NCBI GenBank assembly: GCA_963828215.1
Contig: CAWHFO010000068.1
Location: 248,001 to 312,000 of the forward strand
Direction of reading: 5' to 3'
DNA from: CAVTJL01 sp963828215
Lineage (GTDB): Bacteria > Pseudomonadota > Alphaproteobacteria > Geminicoccales > Geminicoccaceae
Length of the DNA: 64,000 bases
Shown here: in pieces, positions 36,003 through 46,480 of the stretch
Layout: the number at the start of each line of letters is the position of its first letter
How positions within the stretch are numbered: the first letter of the stretch is position 1
Notes under the pieces: generated by a model
Told to the model about the DNA's origin: nothing
Database searches by the model: none
Seen by the model: only the letters and a program-made list of their open reading frames with translations
Made by a program: the position numbers and the translations under genes

Positions 36003-37436
36003 CTATAACTGAATCCCGACGTTCTTGATCTGCAGATAGTTGCGCACGCCCGGGCAGGCCGCGCTCGCGGCCTATGCCGCTGTCCTTGATGCCCCCTGTC
36101 GGCGCCTGCTGGCCGCCGATGAACCAGCCATTGATCCAGATCGAGCCCGCCTCGAGCGACCGGGCGAGCCGCAACGCGCGGGAGATGTCGCGCGTATAGA
36201 CGCCGGCACAGAGGCCGTAGCCGAGGCCGTTCGCCAGGGCCAGCGCCTCGGCCTCGCGCGCGAACGGCGTCACGGTGAGGACCGGCCCGAAGACCTCCTC
36301 GCGCGCGATCGGCAGGCCCGGGTCGACCTGATCGAAGATGGTGGGCTCGACGAACCAGCCCCGCTGCAAATGGGCGGGCCGACCGCCGCCGCAGCTGAGC
36401 CGGGCGCCCGCTCGTCGGGCTGCTTCGATATGGCCCGTGACCTTGGCATGCTGCTCGGCCGAGACGAGCGGACCTATGTCGGGATCCTCCCGGCCCGGCC
36501 CGACCGTGATGCGGGCGGCGCGCGCCACCAGGCGCTCGACCAGCTCGTCCGCGATCCTGGCCTCGACCAGCAGCCGCGAGCAGGCCGAGCAGACCTGCCC
36601 GGAATTGCCGAAGGCGCCATCGGCCATGTCCTCGACCAGGCGATCCAGGTCGGCGTCGGCAAAGACGAGAAGAGGATTCTTGCCGCCGAGCTCGAGGACG
36701 ACCGGTTTTGTCGTCGCTGGCAGCGGCCGCCATGACCTTCCGGCCGGTCTCGACGCTGCCCGTGAAGGTCACGCCGCGGACCAGCGGGTGGCGGACCAAG
36801 CGCCTCGCCCGCCTCCTCGCCGAAGCCGGTGACGACGTTGACGACCCCGGGCGGCAGGCCGGCCTCCATGGCCAGCTCGGCCAGCCGCAGGGTCGAGAGC
36901 GGCGACTGCTCGGCGGGCTTCAGGACGGCGGTGCAGCCCGCCGCGAGCGCCGGGGCGAGCGAGCGGACGGCCATGCCGAGCGGGTAGTTCCAGGGCGTCA
37001 CATGCGCGGTGACGCCCAGCGGCTCCAAGATCGTGAAGTCGACGAAGGACGGCCCGAGCGGGACCGTGCTGCCCTCCATCTTGTCGGCGGCGCCGGCATT
37101 GTAGCTCAGCGTGGCGACCGCCCCATCGACATCGCCTCGGGACTCCTTGAGCGGCTTGCCGACATCCATGCGTCTCGATCTGGGCCAGCTCCTCCTTGGC
37201 GGATGCGACCCGCTCCGCCAGCCGGCAGATCATCCGCCCACGCTCGGCCGGCGTGATCTCGCCCCACGGTCCATGGAGGGCGCGGTGCGCCGCGCGGGCC
37301 GCCCGGTCGACATCGCCCTCGGCCGCCCGTGCCACGGCGGCGATCGGCGCCTCGGTCGACGGGTCGAAGGTCTCGAAGGTCCGGCCGTCGGCGGCGGGCT
37401 CGAACCTGGCCGTCGATGAAGAGCTGGCGTGCGCAT
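36003..37436 (-). CDS. Aldehyde dehydrogenase family protein (several frameshifts)
   Basis: NAD(P)-dependent aldehyde dehydrogenase, about 475 residues after correction. Recognisable parts in order: TFETFDPSTEAPIAAVARA, DVGKPLKESRGDVDGAV, VTPWNYPLGMAVRSLAPALA, GVTFTGSVETGRKVM, catalytic Cys in NSGQVCSACSRLLVE, REEVFGPVLTVTPF, and GGIKDSGIGRERGLPG. Shifts lie near 37410, 37165, 36800, 36715 and 36045; the end NYLQIKNVGIQL stops at TAG 36005-36003. Last gene of the sugar ABC operon, so it probably oxidises an aldehyde from sugar catabolism. Confidence 0.82.
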
Positions 37437-37460
37437 GGATGGGCTTTCGGCTGTCCGGTC

Positions 37461-38337
37461 TCAGGCCTTGATGCCGCTGCTCGTGATGCCCTGGATGAAA
37501 TAGCGCTGCAGCACCAGGAACAGCAGAACGGAGGGGATGCAGAGGAGCGTCACGGCCGCCATCGCCACGGCATAGCCCTCGAGCTGGGTATGCGTGCCGA
37601 CGACCGGCGCGAAGGCGGCGATGCCGACCGGCAGGGTCTTCATGTCCTCGTCGAAGGTCACCAGCAGCGGCCAGAGAAAATTGTTCCAGTTGAGGGTGAA
37701 GACGATGACGGTGGCGGCGATCAGCGGGCTGCGGGCGAGCGGCAGCGCCATCCTGAAGAAGATCTGGAAGCGCCCGGCCCCGTCGATGATCGCCGCATCC
37801 TCGAGCTCCCTCGGAAACGTCAGAAAGAACTGGCGGAAGATATAGACGCTCATGACGTTGGCGATGGTCGGCAGGATCAGCGCCTGGTAGGTGCTGGCCC
37901 AGCCGATCTTGATCATCGCGAGCAGGAGCGGCACGACGCCGACCTCGGGCGGGATCATGATCGAGGCCAGGAACAGGAGGAAGACGAGGTTGCGGCCGGG
38001 GAAGCGCAGCCGGGCCAGAGCGTAGCCGGCCATCGCTCCGAAGAGGACACAGAAAAAAGTGCCGAGCGACTGCCACGATGATGCTGTTCATGGTCCAGGT
38101 CACGATCGGATAGGTCAGGACCTTGGCATAGTTGACCAGCGTCACCTCGCGCGGGAACCATTCGATCGTCTTGGTCATCACCTGCGAGGACGGCTTGAAC
38201 GAGGTGCTGACCATCCAGACGAAGGGCGCCGCCCAGATCGCCACCATCGCCATCCCGAAGAGCCAGACGGGCAGCTCGAGCGGCGTCAGGCGCAGGCCCG
38301 GCAACCGGCGACGCAGCAGCGATCCGCGCTCAGCCAC
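37461..38337 (-). CDS. Sugar ABC transporter permease, MalG type (one frameshift)
   Basis: About 292 residues. GTG start at 38337 inside the end of the upstream permease gene (8-base overlap, GAG ribosome-binding element nearby). N-terminal helix LPVWLFGMAMVAIWAAPFVW and periplasmic loop VSTSFKPSSQ; a shift near 38060 joins it to AGYALARLRFPGRNLVFLLF and the contact loop ELEDAAIIDGAGRFQIF. The end QRYFIQGITSSGIKA is characteristic of MalG-type permeases. Confidence 0.87.
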
Positions 38338-39288
38338 GGGCGGTCTCCTTGAGAAGCCAGCGCTGCAGCAGCGTGACGACGAGGATCGCCAGGAACAGCA
38401 GGACCGACACGGCCGAGGCATAGCCCATCAGGTTCCGGACGATCGCCGTCTGATAGATGTAGTAGATGACGGAGGAGGACGAGCCCGACGGTCCGCCGTT
38501 GGTCATGACGTAGACCTGGCTGAAGATCCGCATGGTCGAGATGATCTGCAGCGTCACGACCATGCTGATGGTCGGCCGGATATGCGGCAGGGTGACGTGC
38601 CAGAGCTGGCGGGGCTTGCCGGCGCCGTCGATCGACGCGGCCTCGTAGAGCTCCTTGGGCACGTCCTGGAGCGCTGCCAGCAACAGGATGAAGGCGAGCC
38701 CCAGATCCCACCAGATCGAGGCGATCGACACGCCGATCAGCGACCAGCGCGTGCTGGTGAGCCACGGGATCGGCCCGATCCCGAGATAGCCCAGATAGTG
38801 GTTCAGAACGCCGAACTGCGTGTCGAGCACCCAGACCCAGAGCAGGCCGATGACCGTCGCCGAGACGACGTTGGGCGTGAACAGCAGGGTGCGGGCGAGC
38901 CCCGAGAGCGGCCAGCCCTGGTTGACGAAAAGCGCGAAGGCGAGGCCGAGGATCGGTGACGCCGGGGACGATGACGAGGGCATAGAAAAAGACGTTCTTG
39001 AAGGCGACCCAGACCCAGGGATCGTTGTAGGCGTCCTTGAAGTTCTGCGAGTCCTACCCAGTCTGGCGCGCCGATGATGCTCCAGTCCGTAAAGGCGACA
39101 TAGATGCCGAAGAGGATCGGGAAGATATTGAAGAGCAGGAACGGAACGGCAAAGAAAAGAATGAAGACATAGCCGACCCATTCTGCCTTCGGCCGGCTTA
39201 TGTCGACGGGCTGAGCGGCGGTGCCCGCCTTGCCTGAGGATACGGCCTCGCCGGCCGCAGCATCCAGGCCACCCTGCACCGCCGCCAT
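38330..39288 (-). CDS. Sugar ABC transporter permease, MalF/UgpA type (frameshifted)
   Basis: About 318 residues. N-terminal part AEWVGYVFILFFAVPFLLFN and FTDWSIIGAPDWVGL; shifts near 39050 and 38960 lead to GLAFALFVNQGWPLSGLART, FTPNVVSATVIGLLWVWVLD and the contact loop ELYEAASIDGAGKPRQL, a MalF-type EAA motif. ATG 39288 is 22 bases after the binding-protein stop. Partner of the MalG-type permease; no ATPase gene is present in the window, so one is shared or encoded elsewhere. Confidence 0.86.
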
Positions 39289-39310
39289 CGCCCTTTGGCC
39301 TGCCCCAGGC

Positions 39311-40638
39311 TCAGCCCGCGTCGAGACCCTTCTGCCACTGCTCCTGGAGGCGCGACATGGCGTCGTCGATCGAGACCTGCTTCACCCAGACGCCCTCGAG
39401 CGTCTTGGCGAGAAAATTTCCGCCCTGATAGATCGTGAAGTCGGGCGCTGCCTGCACAGGGATCTCGCCCTGCGTCGCGAACGCCATGCCCTCGATGAAG
39501 GCGCCGCGGACCGACCAGGGATGGCCCGCCGTCTTGTAGTCCGGACGGGCGAGGATCGACTTTCTCGGTGCTGGCGCCGCGGCCCTTGGTGGTCCAGAGG
39601 AAGCTGTTGTCCGACAGCCACTTCACGGCCTGCATGGTGGCCTCGTAGCGGCCCTTGTCGCGCTGCTTGTACAGCTCCATGCCGCCCATCTCGAAATAGG
39701 TGACCTGCTTCTCGCCGATCTTCGGGAACAGGTAGGTGCGGAAATTGAGACCTTGCTGCACATAGCCGTTGAGCGTCCAGGGGCCCGTCCAGAAGATCGA
39801 GCCGTCGCCGGTGCCGAACGCCTTGTAGCGGTCGGTGACGTCGCGGGTGCTGACCTTCCACTTGTCGAAGAGGTCGAGCACCCACTGCATCGCTGCCTTG
39901 CCGGCCTCGGGATTGACGCAGGCCGTCTTGAGATCGTCCGATGCCCGCTGGAAGCCCATCTGGGCCGCGACGATGCCCCAGGTCACGGTCGGCTGCACGC
40001 CGGAGCCGGTCATCATGATGCCGGAGCGCGTGACCTTGTCGCCGTCGCGCTTGGTGAGCTTCTCGGCCCACTCGAGCAGGGTCTTGCCGTCCTCCGGAAA
40101 CTTGTCCGGGTCGTAGCCGGCTTCCTTGAGATGGTCGAGATTGACCTCCGGCTGAAGGCTCATCAGGTCCATCGGCACCATGCCGAGCGCGTTGTCGTAT
40201 TTCGGGTAGCGCGCCTGCTTCAGGGGAAAGGCCTCGAAGTCGCCGAGGTCGAGCCCGACCTGCTTGGCCAGGTCGTCGAGCGGAATGACGACCCCTTCGC
40301 TTGACCATCTTGGCGCGCAGGCCGGCCGTGCCCCAGCCGAAATCGGGCGCCCGGCCGGTGACCGCCGCGGCCAGGACCTTGGTGACGTACTGCTCCTCGG
40401 GGATGACCTCCATGGTGATCTGGACGCCCTTGTCCTTGTGGGCGTCGTTGAAGCTCTTGATCACCTGCGCCCAGACCTCGCCGTCCGAGGCCGCGAGCCA
40501 GCTCCAGTGCACGAGCTCGGTCGTCTGCTGCGCCCGTGCCGCCCGCCCGGCGAGCCACCAGGGCGTCGTCGCTGCGGCCGTCGCTGCCGTGGCGCTGCCG
40601 AGCAGATCGCGCCGCGTGAGCTTCCACTTCGTCTGCAT
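39311..40638 (-). CDS. Sugar ABC transporter substrate-binding protein, family 1 (frameshifted)
   Basis: Periplasmic binding protein, about 440 residues. The leader MQTKWKLTRRDLLGSATAAT looks Tat-like (RRDLLG). Mature sequence TTELVHWSWLAASDGEVWAQ; shifts near 40298 and 39560 are needed to link MDLMSLQPEVNLDHLKEAGY and WTGPWTLNGYVQQGLNF to the end SRLQEQWQKGLDAG. First gene of the operon with two permeases and the aldehyde dehydrogenase; divergent from the sialidase-like genes. Confidence 0.84.
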
Positions 40639-40901
40639 GGGGCCCTCCCTCCTTGTCCGGCCCAGCCGACCCAGAGCCGCGCCGGTCGCCCACCTCTTGT
40701 TCCTGAAGGATGGCAGACGGGCTGCCGCGCCGGTTGACCTCAAGCCGACGGATGCTTGACGCTCGGCCGACAAAGCGAGGGGCATCGGTGATCGCTCGGC
40801 GTGGCGGCGCGCGCGGTCGAAGGGCGTCGTCGGCAGTCAACGTACAGCCGGAGGCGGCGTGGCATGACACGCCCACGTCGTCCGCCAGGGGAGGCCCAGC
40901 C

Positions 40902-42120
40902 ATGACCGCGATCAGGAACGTCACGCACCACGACATCTTCCGCCACCCCGAGCACTGCGTGAACCAGATCGCGACGCGCGTCCTGCGCTCGGGCGACCTC
41001 GTCGCCGTCTTCAACGAGGAGCGTTTTCCCTTCCATCACGACAGCGGCCAGACGCTGCTGACGCGCTCCGCCGACGGCGGCCTCACCTGGACGGCGCCCG
41101 AGATCGTCCTGCCCTGGAGCGACACGACCGGCAACTGGGACTGCGGCATCTGCGAGCTGGCCGACGGCACCTGGCTCGTCAACATGACGATCACCGGCTT
41201 CTTCAAGCGCGGCATCAAGCCCGAGGGCGTCTCCTGGTCGGCCCATCCGGTGAGCGAGCAGTGGGGCGACTGGACCTGGGCCTACAAGACCCAGGGCTGG
41301 CTCGGCACCTACGTCGTCCGCTCGACCGACCAGGGCCGCAGCTGGAGCGAGCCGATCCCGGTCAATGTCCGGCCCCTCAAGCACGGCGGCTGCCGCGCTC
41401 GGCTGCTGGCAGCTGCCCTCGGGCTCCGTCCTCATGGGCCTCTACGGCCGCATCCGCGGCTACGAGGAGGAGGGCGAGGGCGAGTCGACCCGCTCGGCGC
41501 TGATGCGCTCCGACGATGGCGGCGTCAACTGGGAATACTTCTCGACGCTCGCCTACGATCCGGCCTCGATCATCGACTACGAGGAGCCGGCGCTCCTCCG
41601 CCTCACCGACGGCCGCCTCGTCTCGCACCATGCGCACCCACGTCAACCCGTCGAGCGACGCCAAGAACATGGTCATGGTGGTCTCCGAGGACGACGGCTT
41701 CTCCTGGACGCCGCCCAAATGGACCAACATCTGGGGCTATCCCTCCGAGATGATCCCGCTCCAGGACGGCCGCTACCTCATGATCTACGGCTACCGCCGC
41801 CCGCCCTACGGCGTGCGCGGCGTCGTCTCCGAGGACGGCGTCACCTGGGACGAGAAGAACGAGTTCGTCATCCGCGAGGGCGGCGTGCCCGGGCGGAGCG
41901 AGGGCGAGCGGCCCGGCAGCTCGCGCATGGCGCCCTGGTCCGGCAAGTACGGCAGCGGCCGCATCGACTGGAAGAACCCGGGCGTCTACCAGCATATCGG
42001 CTATCCGAGCGTGGCCCAGCTCGCGCGACGGCACGATCGTCGCCTCCTACCACGAATGGAGCGAGGACGAGCGGCCGCTCCAGTATGTGCTGCTGCACCC
42101 GCTTCGAGCTCGCCGACTGA
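40902..42120 (+). CDS. BNR-repeat sialidase-like protein 1 (frameshifted)
   Basis: Six-bladed beta-propeller of the sialidase/exo-alpha-sialidase superfamily, about 405 residues. Asp-box repeats S-x-D-x-G-x-x-W are visible: SADGGLTW, STDQGRSW, SDDGGVNW, SEDDGFSW, SEDGVTW. No signal peptide follows ATG 40902 (GGGGAGG at 40888-40894), so it may be cytosolic. Shifts near 41395, 41630 and 42010. The end is SYHEWSEDERPLQYV and then FELAD. Divergent from the sugar ABC operon, which suggests action on the imported compound; it could be a hydrolase or merely a propeller protein. Confidence 0.78.
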
Positions 42121-42131
42121 GGCCCGGGCGC

Positions 42132-43256
42132 GTGCGGGCGCGGCTGCTCGAGCACCGCATCCTCCACCGCGAGCCCTACGCCTACTGCGCCCACCCCTTC
42201 GCCACCGCGCTGCGCCGACGGCACCTGGCTCCTCGTCTTCAACCGCGCCCCCCGCCGGCCTTTTATTCTTCACCCGCCCCAGGACCCCTGGTTCCACAAC
42301 CTCCTGACCCGCTCGACCGACCAGGGCCGGACCTGGACCCCGCCGGTGCCGGTGCCCGACTTCGGCTGGGACGGGGTCGAGTGCGCCGGCCTCACCGCCC
42401 TGCCGGGCGGCGGCGTGCTCCTGAACCAGTGGCGCTTCCGCTGGTACCCGCTGCCGCTGGCGCGGAAGCTCGCCGGAAAGGTGGCGCTCGCCATGCCCGG
42501 CCGACTGGGCCCGGGAGCTGGCCGGCTCGACCGAGCTCGACAGTGGCCGCCAGCTCGGCGACCCCGAGACGCTGGCGCCCTGGGCGCGCGGCCCGGGCAA
42601 GACCTTCGCCCACCTCTCGGACGATGGCGGGCTCACCTTCGAGCGCACGGTCGAGATCGACACGCGCCCCTACAGCGGCGGCTACGGCATGCGCGGCGGC
42701 CTCGTGCTCGAGCGACGGCAGCATTTTTCTGCCCCTCTCGGACGTGCCGGCCTATGAGCGCGTCTTCTCGGTCCGCTCGACCGACGGCGGCCTCTCCTGG
42801 GAGGCGCCCCGGCCGGTCGCCGCCGAGCCCGGCCTTCTCTTCGAGGAGCCGGCGCCGCTGGCCCTGCCTACGGGCGACCTGCTGATCCTCCTGCGGGAGA
42901 ATCGGGGCCGCACCCTCCATGCCGTGCGCTCGGCCGATGGCGGCCGGAGCTGGAGCCGGCCGGCGCCGACGGGCATCGACGGCTACCCGGCCCACCTCCT
43001 CGGCCTCTCCGACGGGCGCCTGCTCTGCACCTTCGGCCGACGAAAGCCACCCTTCTCGATCCGCGCCGTGCTCTCGACCGACAGCGGAGAAAGCTGGTCC
43101 GCGGAAGAGCTTCCGATCCGTCCCGACCTCCCCAACAAGGACCTGGGCTACCCCGTGACCCTGGCCGCCGACACGGGCGAGCTCGCGACCTTCTACTACG
43201 GCCAGGACCAGGATGGGGTCACCGCCATCTGGATGACCCGCTGGCGGCTCGAGTAG
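42132..43256 (+). CDS. BNR-repeat sialidase-like protein 2 (frameshifted)
   Basis: Second propeller, about 375 residues, 11 bases after the first. Asp boxes STDQGRTW, SDDGGLTF, STDGGLSW, SADGGRSW and STDSGESW. GTG 42132 (VRARLLEHRILHREPYAYC) is a plausible start. Shifts near 42215, 42260, 42505 and 42715; from there it is open to TAG at 43256. The two proteins look like paralogues. Pairing with a sugar importer and an aldehyde dehydrogenase suggests a joint catabolic role, which is inference. Confidence 0.75.
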   Translation: MRARLLEHRILHREPYAYCAHPFATALRRRHLAPRLQPRPPPAFYSSPAPGPLVPQPPDPLDRPGPDLDPAGAGARLRLGRGRVRRPHRPAGRRRAPEPVALPLVPAAAGAEARRKGGARHARPTGPGSWPARPSSTVAASSATPRRWRPGRAARARPSPTSRTMAGSPSSARSRSTRAPTAAATACAAASCSSDGSIFLPLSDVPAYERVFSVRSTDGGLSWEAPRPVAAEPGLLFEEPAPLALPTGDLLILLRENRGRTLHAVRSADGGRSWSRPAPTGIDGYPAHLLGLSDGRLLCTFGRRKPPFSIRAVLSTDSGESWSAEELPIRPDLPNKDLGYPVTLAADTGELATFYYGQDQDGVTAIWMTRWRLE

Positions 43257-43335
43257 CCCGCCCCGCCCGCTTCCGGCTTGCGCCCCGCCCCCCGCTTGGG
43301 CAGGGATGTCTTTTCTGCGCACGAGGCGAGGCGTC

Positions 43336-44562
43336 ATGGACTGGAACCCCGACGCAACGGGCCCGCTCGCAGGCCTGAAGATCCTCGATCTCTCGCGGCT
43401 GGTCTGCGGCAACCTCCTGACCGTCAGCCTCGCCGACTTCGGCGCCGACGTGGTCAAGGTCGAGGATCGGGCCAAGGGCGATCCGCTCCGCGACTGGAAG
43501 GCCGAGGGCCAGAGCCTCTTCTGGAAGGTCTATGGCCGCAACAAGCGGAGCCTCGCCCTCGACCTCCGCTCGCGGGCCGGCCGCGCCGTCGTGGGCCACC
43601 TCGCCTGCTTCGCCGACGTCCTGGTCGAGAGCTTCAAGCCCGGCACCATCGAGAGCATGGGCCTGGGCCCGACCCGCCTCCTGGCCCTCAACCCCAGGCT
43701 CGTGGTGGTCCGCATCTCGGGCTTCGGCCAGACCGGCCCCTACCGCGACCGCCCGGGCTTCGGCACCCTCATCGAGGCCATGTCGGGCCTGGCCGCGCGC
43801 AGCGGCTTTCCCGACCGCCCGCCGATCCTCCCCACCGTCCCTTTGGCCGACATGGTGGCCGGCATCTACGGCGCCTTCGCCACCATGGTGGCCCTCCAGG
43901 CGCGCACCGAGACCGGCGGCGGGCAGGTCATCGACCTCTCCCTCCTCGAGCCGCTGGTCTCCTTCCTCGGCGCCGACCCGGCCATCTGGAAGCTCTTCGG
44001 CCGCCTGCCCGAGCGCACCGGCAACCGCTCGCAGACCTCGGCGCCGCGCAACGTCTACATCACCGCCGACGGCGGCTACGTCGCCATCTCGGCCTCGATC
44101 CAGTCGATGGCCGAGCGCCTGTTCCGCGCCATCGGCCGGCCCGAGCTCGCGGCCGATCCGCGCTTCCGCACCAACGCCGACCGGCTCGATCACAATGTCG
44201 AGCTCGACGAGGTGATCCAGGCCTGGATCGGCGCCCACGACCAGGCCGAGTGCCTGAAGGTCTTCGAGGCAGGAGGCGTCACCGCGGGGCCGATCTACGA
44301 CGCGGCCGGCCTCGTCGCCGACCCGCACGTCCTGTCCCGCGAGGTCCTGGTCGAGCTGCCCGACGCCGACACCGGCTCCGTGCTCGCCCACAACGTCACC
44401 CCGCGGCTCGGCACCACCCCCGGCCACCTCCGCCACCCCGCCCCGAGGCTCGGCGCCGACAGCCGCCGGGTGCTCCGGGAATCCGGGATGACCGACATGG
44501 AGATCGACCGGCTGGTCGACGAGGGCGTCGTCAAGGAGGCCGATGCCGTCCCGGCGTCCTGA
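43336..44562 (+). CDS. CaiB/BaiF-family (class III) CoA-transferase
   Basis: About 408 residues. Family marks: LKILDLSRLVCGNLLTVSLADFGADVVKVED at the N-terminus (read in two parts), YGRNKRSLALDLRS, RISGFGQTGPYRDRPGFG, and the catalytic Asp in PLADMVAGIYG. Transfers CoA between carboxylic acids. ATG 43336 is preferred over 43306. It follows the sialidase-like genes on the same strand by about 80 bases. Intact. Confidence 0.92.
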   Translation: MDWNPDATGPLAGLKILDLSRLVCGNLLTVSLADFGADVVKVEDRAKGDPLRDWKAEGQSLFWKVYGRNKRSLALDLRSRAGRAVVGHLACFADVLVESFKPGTIESMGLGPTRLLALNPRLVVVRISGFGQTGPYRDRPGFGTLIEAMSGLAARSGFPDRPPILPTVPLADMVAGIYGAFATMVALQARTETGGGQVIDLSLLEPLVSFLGADPAIWKLFGRLPERTGNRSQTSAPRNVYITADGGYVAISASIQSMAERLFRAIGRPELAADPRFRTNADRLDHNVELDEVIQAWIGAHDQAECLKVFEAGGVTAGPIYDAAGLVADPHVLSREVLVELPDADTGSVLAHNVTPRLGTTPGHLRHPAPRLGADSRRVLRESGMTDMEIDRLVDEGVVKEADAVPAS

Positions 44563-44763
44563 GCGCCATCGAGCTGACCCCGCTATCGGTCCCCCTGGCG
44601 GGACGGGCCGCGCCGCTGCTGCGACCTGCGACAGGCTCGAGCCCACGGATGGACTCCACATCCGTCTGGGATCGGCGCCCCGACTGACGACCAGCACCGA
44701 CCATCGAAAGGAAGAGCCGGCCCCGAGGAACCATTCCAGACGCGTGATCTACCGAGTGGCATC

Positions 44764-44838
44764 TGGAGCGGGCGAAGGGATTCGAACCCTCGACCCCAAC
44801 CTTGGCAAGGTTGTGCTCTACCCCTGAGCTACGCCCGC
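44764..44838 (-). tRNA. tRNA-Gly (GCC)
   Basis: Cloverleaf on the minus strand. Acceptor GCGGGCG pairs with CGCCCGC, the D arm has AGCTCAGGGGTAGAGC, the anticodon arm centres on GCC (44806-44804), the T loop is GGTTCGAATCC, and CCA is encoded. Lies in the 44563-44905 gap, which otherwise holds nothing I recognise. Confidence 0.96.
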
Positions 44839-44905
44839 ATGGCCGAACGGCCGATGATGGGCGCTATGTACGGGACGACCCGGGCTTTGGCAAGCCGGCG
44901 GTGCG

Positions 44906-45412
44906 TCAGGCCGTATGCGTGGCATCGAGATCGACGAGCCTCGGGCGGTGACCGGTGGCCTCGAGAACGCGCAGAAGATCGGCCGCGGCGATCGCCGTGG
45001 TGGCCGTGTTGACCAGCGGGTGGACGTTGAGGATCGCCTGCCCGAGGAGCTTCGTGTCGAGGACGGGCGTTACACGGCGGTCTCGGTCGTTGACCAGGGC
45101 CAGCGGCGTCACCGAGCCCGGCTCCACACCCAGGGCCTCGCGCAGCCGGGCCGCGCTCGCGAACGCCATCCGCGGCGCCTCGAGCAGCCGGGCTAGGCCG
45201 TTGACCTTGACCGGCTGGCGGTCACCGCAGGTGACGAGCCAGAGCCCGCCTCTCCGGTCCTCCAGGAAGAGGTTCTTCACATGGGCGCCCGGCAGGTGGC
45301 CGGTCGCGGCCTGGGCCTCCTCGACCGTGAGGACGGGCGCATGGCGGTGGGTGGTGGCGTTGATGCCCAGGCTTTCGAGATAGGCGAGCATCGCCTCCGG
45401 ATCGGTCAGCAT
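44906..45412 (-). CDS. Prolyl-tRNA editing protein ProX/YbaK family
   Basis: 168 residues, cytosolic trans-editing deacylase that clears Ala-tRNA(Pro) or similar mischarged tRNAs. Features: HRHAPVLTVEEAQAATGHLPG, KNLFLEDRRGGLWLVTCGD, VKVNGLARLLEAPRMAF, EALGVEPGSVTPLALVND. The substrate-site Lys (HVKNLF) is present. Matches the ProXp-ala/PrdX size. Stand-alone gene next to tRNA-Gly. Confidence 0.92.
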   Translation of the reverse strand: MLTDPEAMLAYLESLGINATTHRHAPVLTVEEAQAATGHLPGAHVKNLFLEDRRGGLWLVTCGDRQPVKVNGLARLLEAPRMAFASAARLREALGVEPGSVTPLALVNDRDRRVTPVLDTKLLGQAILNVHPLVNTATTAIAAADLLRVLEATGHRPRLVDLDATHTA

Positions 45413-45523
45413 CGGCAGTCGCTCCTCGGACAGTCCAAGCGCCCGTCACGGGCTCGTTAGTTGCAGATCCCGGTCCCGCACTCTAGCTCCGGAACGGGTG
45501 GGTCCGGCGGATCGGATCGGGAC

Positions 45524-46279
45524 ATGCGGACGGGTGCGATGGCGGGCCGGCAGGGAGCGGGTTGGCGGCAGAGCCTGCGCCGGCTCCTGCCTCTGCTCCT
45601 CCTCCTCGCGGCCATCGCCCTGGTGTTCGGCACGGGGCTGCATCGCCAGCTCAGCTTCGAGTCGCTGGAACAGAACCGGGGGCGGCTCCTCGCCCTCGTC
45701 CATGCCCATCCGCTCGGCACGGCGCTGGGCTACCTTCTCCTCTATGCCATCGCCACGGCTCTCTCCGTTCCGGGCGGCGCCGTCCTGACCCTGGCCGGCG
45801 GATTCCTGTTCGGGACGCTGCTCGCGACGGCCCTGGTCGTCGCCGGCGCCACCCTCGGCGCCATCGCCGTCTTCCTCATCGCCCGCACGGCCCTCGGCGA
45901 GCCGCTACGGGCCCGCGCCGGCCCCTGGCTCGCCCGCATGGAGCAGGGCTTCCGCGACAACGCGCTGAGCTACCTGCTCGTCCTGCGGCTCGTCCCCGTC
46001 TTTCCGTTCTGGCTCGTCAACCTCGTTCCGGCCTTTCTGGGAGTCGGCCTCGGGACGTACGCGCTCGCGACCTGCCTCGGCATCGTTCCGGGCACGCTGG
46101 TCTACGCCAGCGTCGGCAACGGGCTCGGCGCCGTCTTCGATCAAGGCGGCGAGCCGGACCTCGGGATCGTCTTCCACCCGGCGATCCTGCTCCCGCTCCT
46201 GGGGCTGTCGGCCCTGGCTCTCCTGCCGGTCGCCTTCCGTCGCCTGCGACGAGGGTCTGCCGCCCCTCCGGCCTCCTGA
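45524..46279 (+). CDS. TVP38/TMEM64 family (VTT domain) membrane protein
   Basis: 251 residues with about six membrane segments. Signature regions: SVPGGAVLTLAGGFLFG, GATLGAIAVFLIARTALGE, VLRLVPVFPFWLVNLVPAFLG and the end helix AILLPLLGLSALALLPVAF. Relatives of DedA; some act as lipid scramblases or flippases. ATG 45524 begins a short basic leader (MAGRQGAGWRQSLRR). The gap 46280-46480 after it holds no gene I can see. Confidence 0.9.
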   Translation: MRTGAMAGRQGAGWRQSLRRLLPLLLLLAAIALVFGTGLHRQLSFESLEQNRGRLLALVHAHPLGTALGYLLLYAIATALSVPGGAVLTLAGGFLFGTLLATALVVAGATLGAIAVFLIARTALGEPLRARAGPWLARMEQGFRDNALSYLLVLRLVPVFPFWLVNLVPAFLGVGLGTYALATCLGIVPGTLVYASVGNGLGAVFDQGGEPDLGIVFHPAILLPLLGLSALALLPVAFRRLRRGSAAPPAS

Positions 46280-46480
46280 GCCTCGCCCGAGCCCGCCATG
46301 CAGCATGTCAGCTCTTGCGTGATCGAGCGGCCCCAGGGCCGGCGTGAGCCGGCAATCGTCAGCGAGGGCCTGCGCCGTGCAACGCCGTGCCGCGCCGGGC
46401 GTTCCAGCACGTGACCGGGTGAAGCGCCCGGGGCCTTCTGCCGGCCTTGCCTGGCCGCCGCTCCTCGAGGAGACCGGGGC

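Noticed and set aside
36003..43256. Programmed frameshifting as the cause of the many shifts in the sugar-ABC/BNR region
   Set aside because: Shifts occur at different places in every gene without conserved slippery sites; consensus error explains them better. Programmed shifting is kept as a possibility only for the two transposases with A7 runs.
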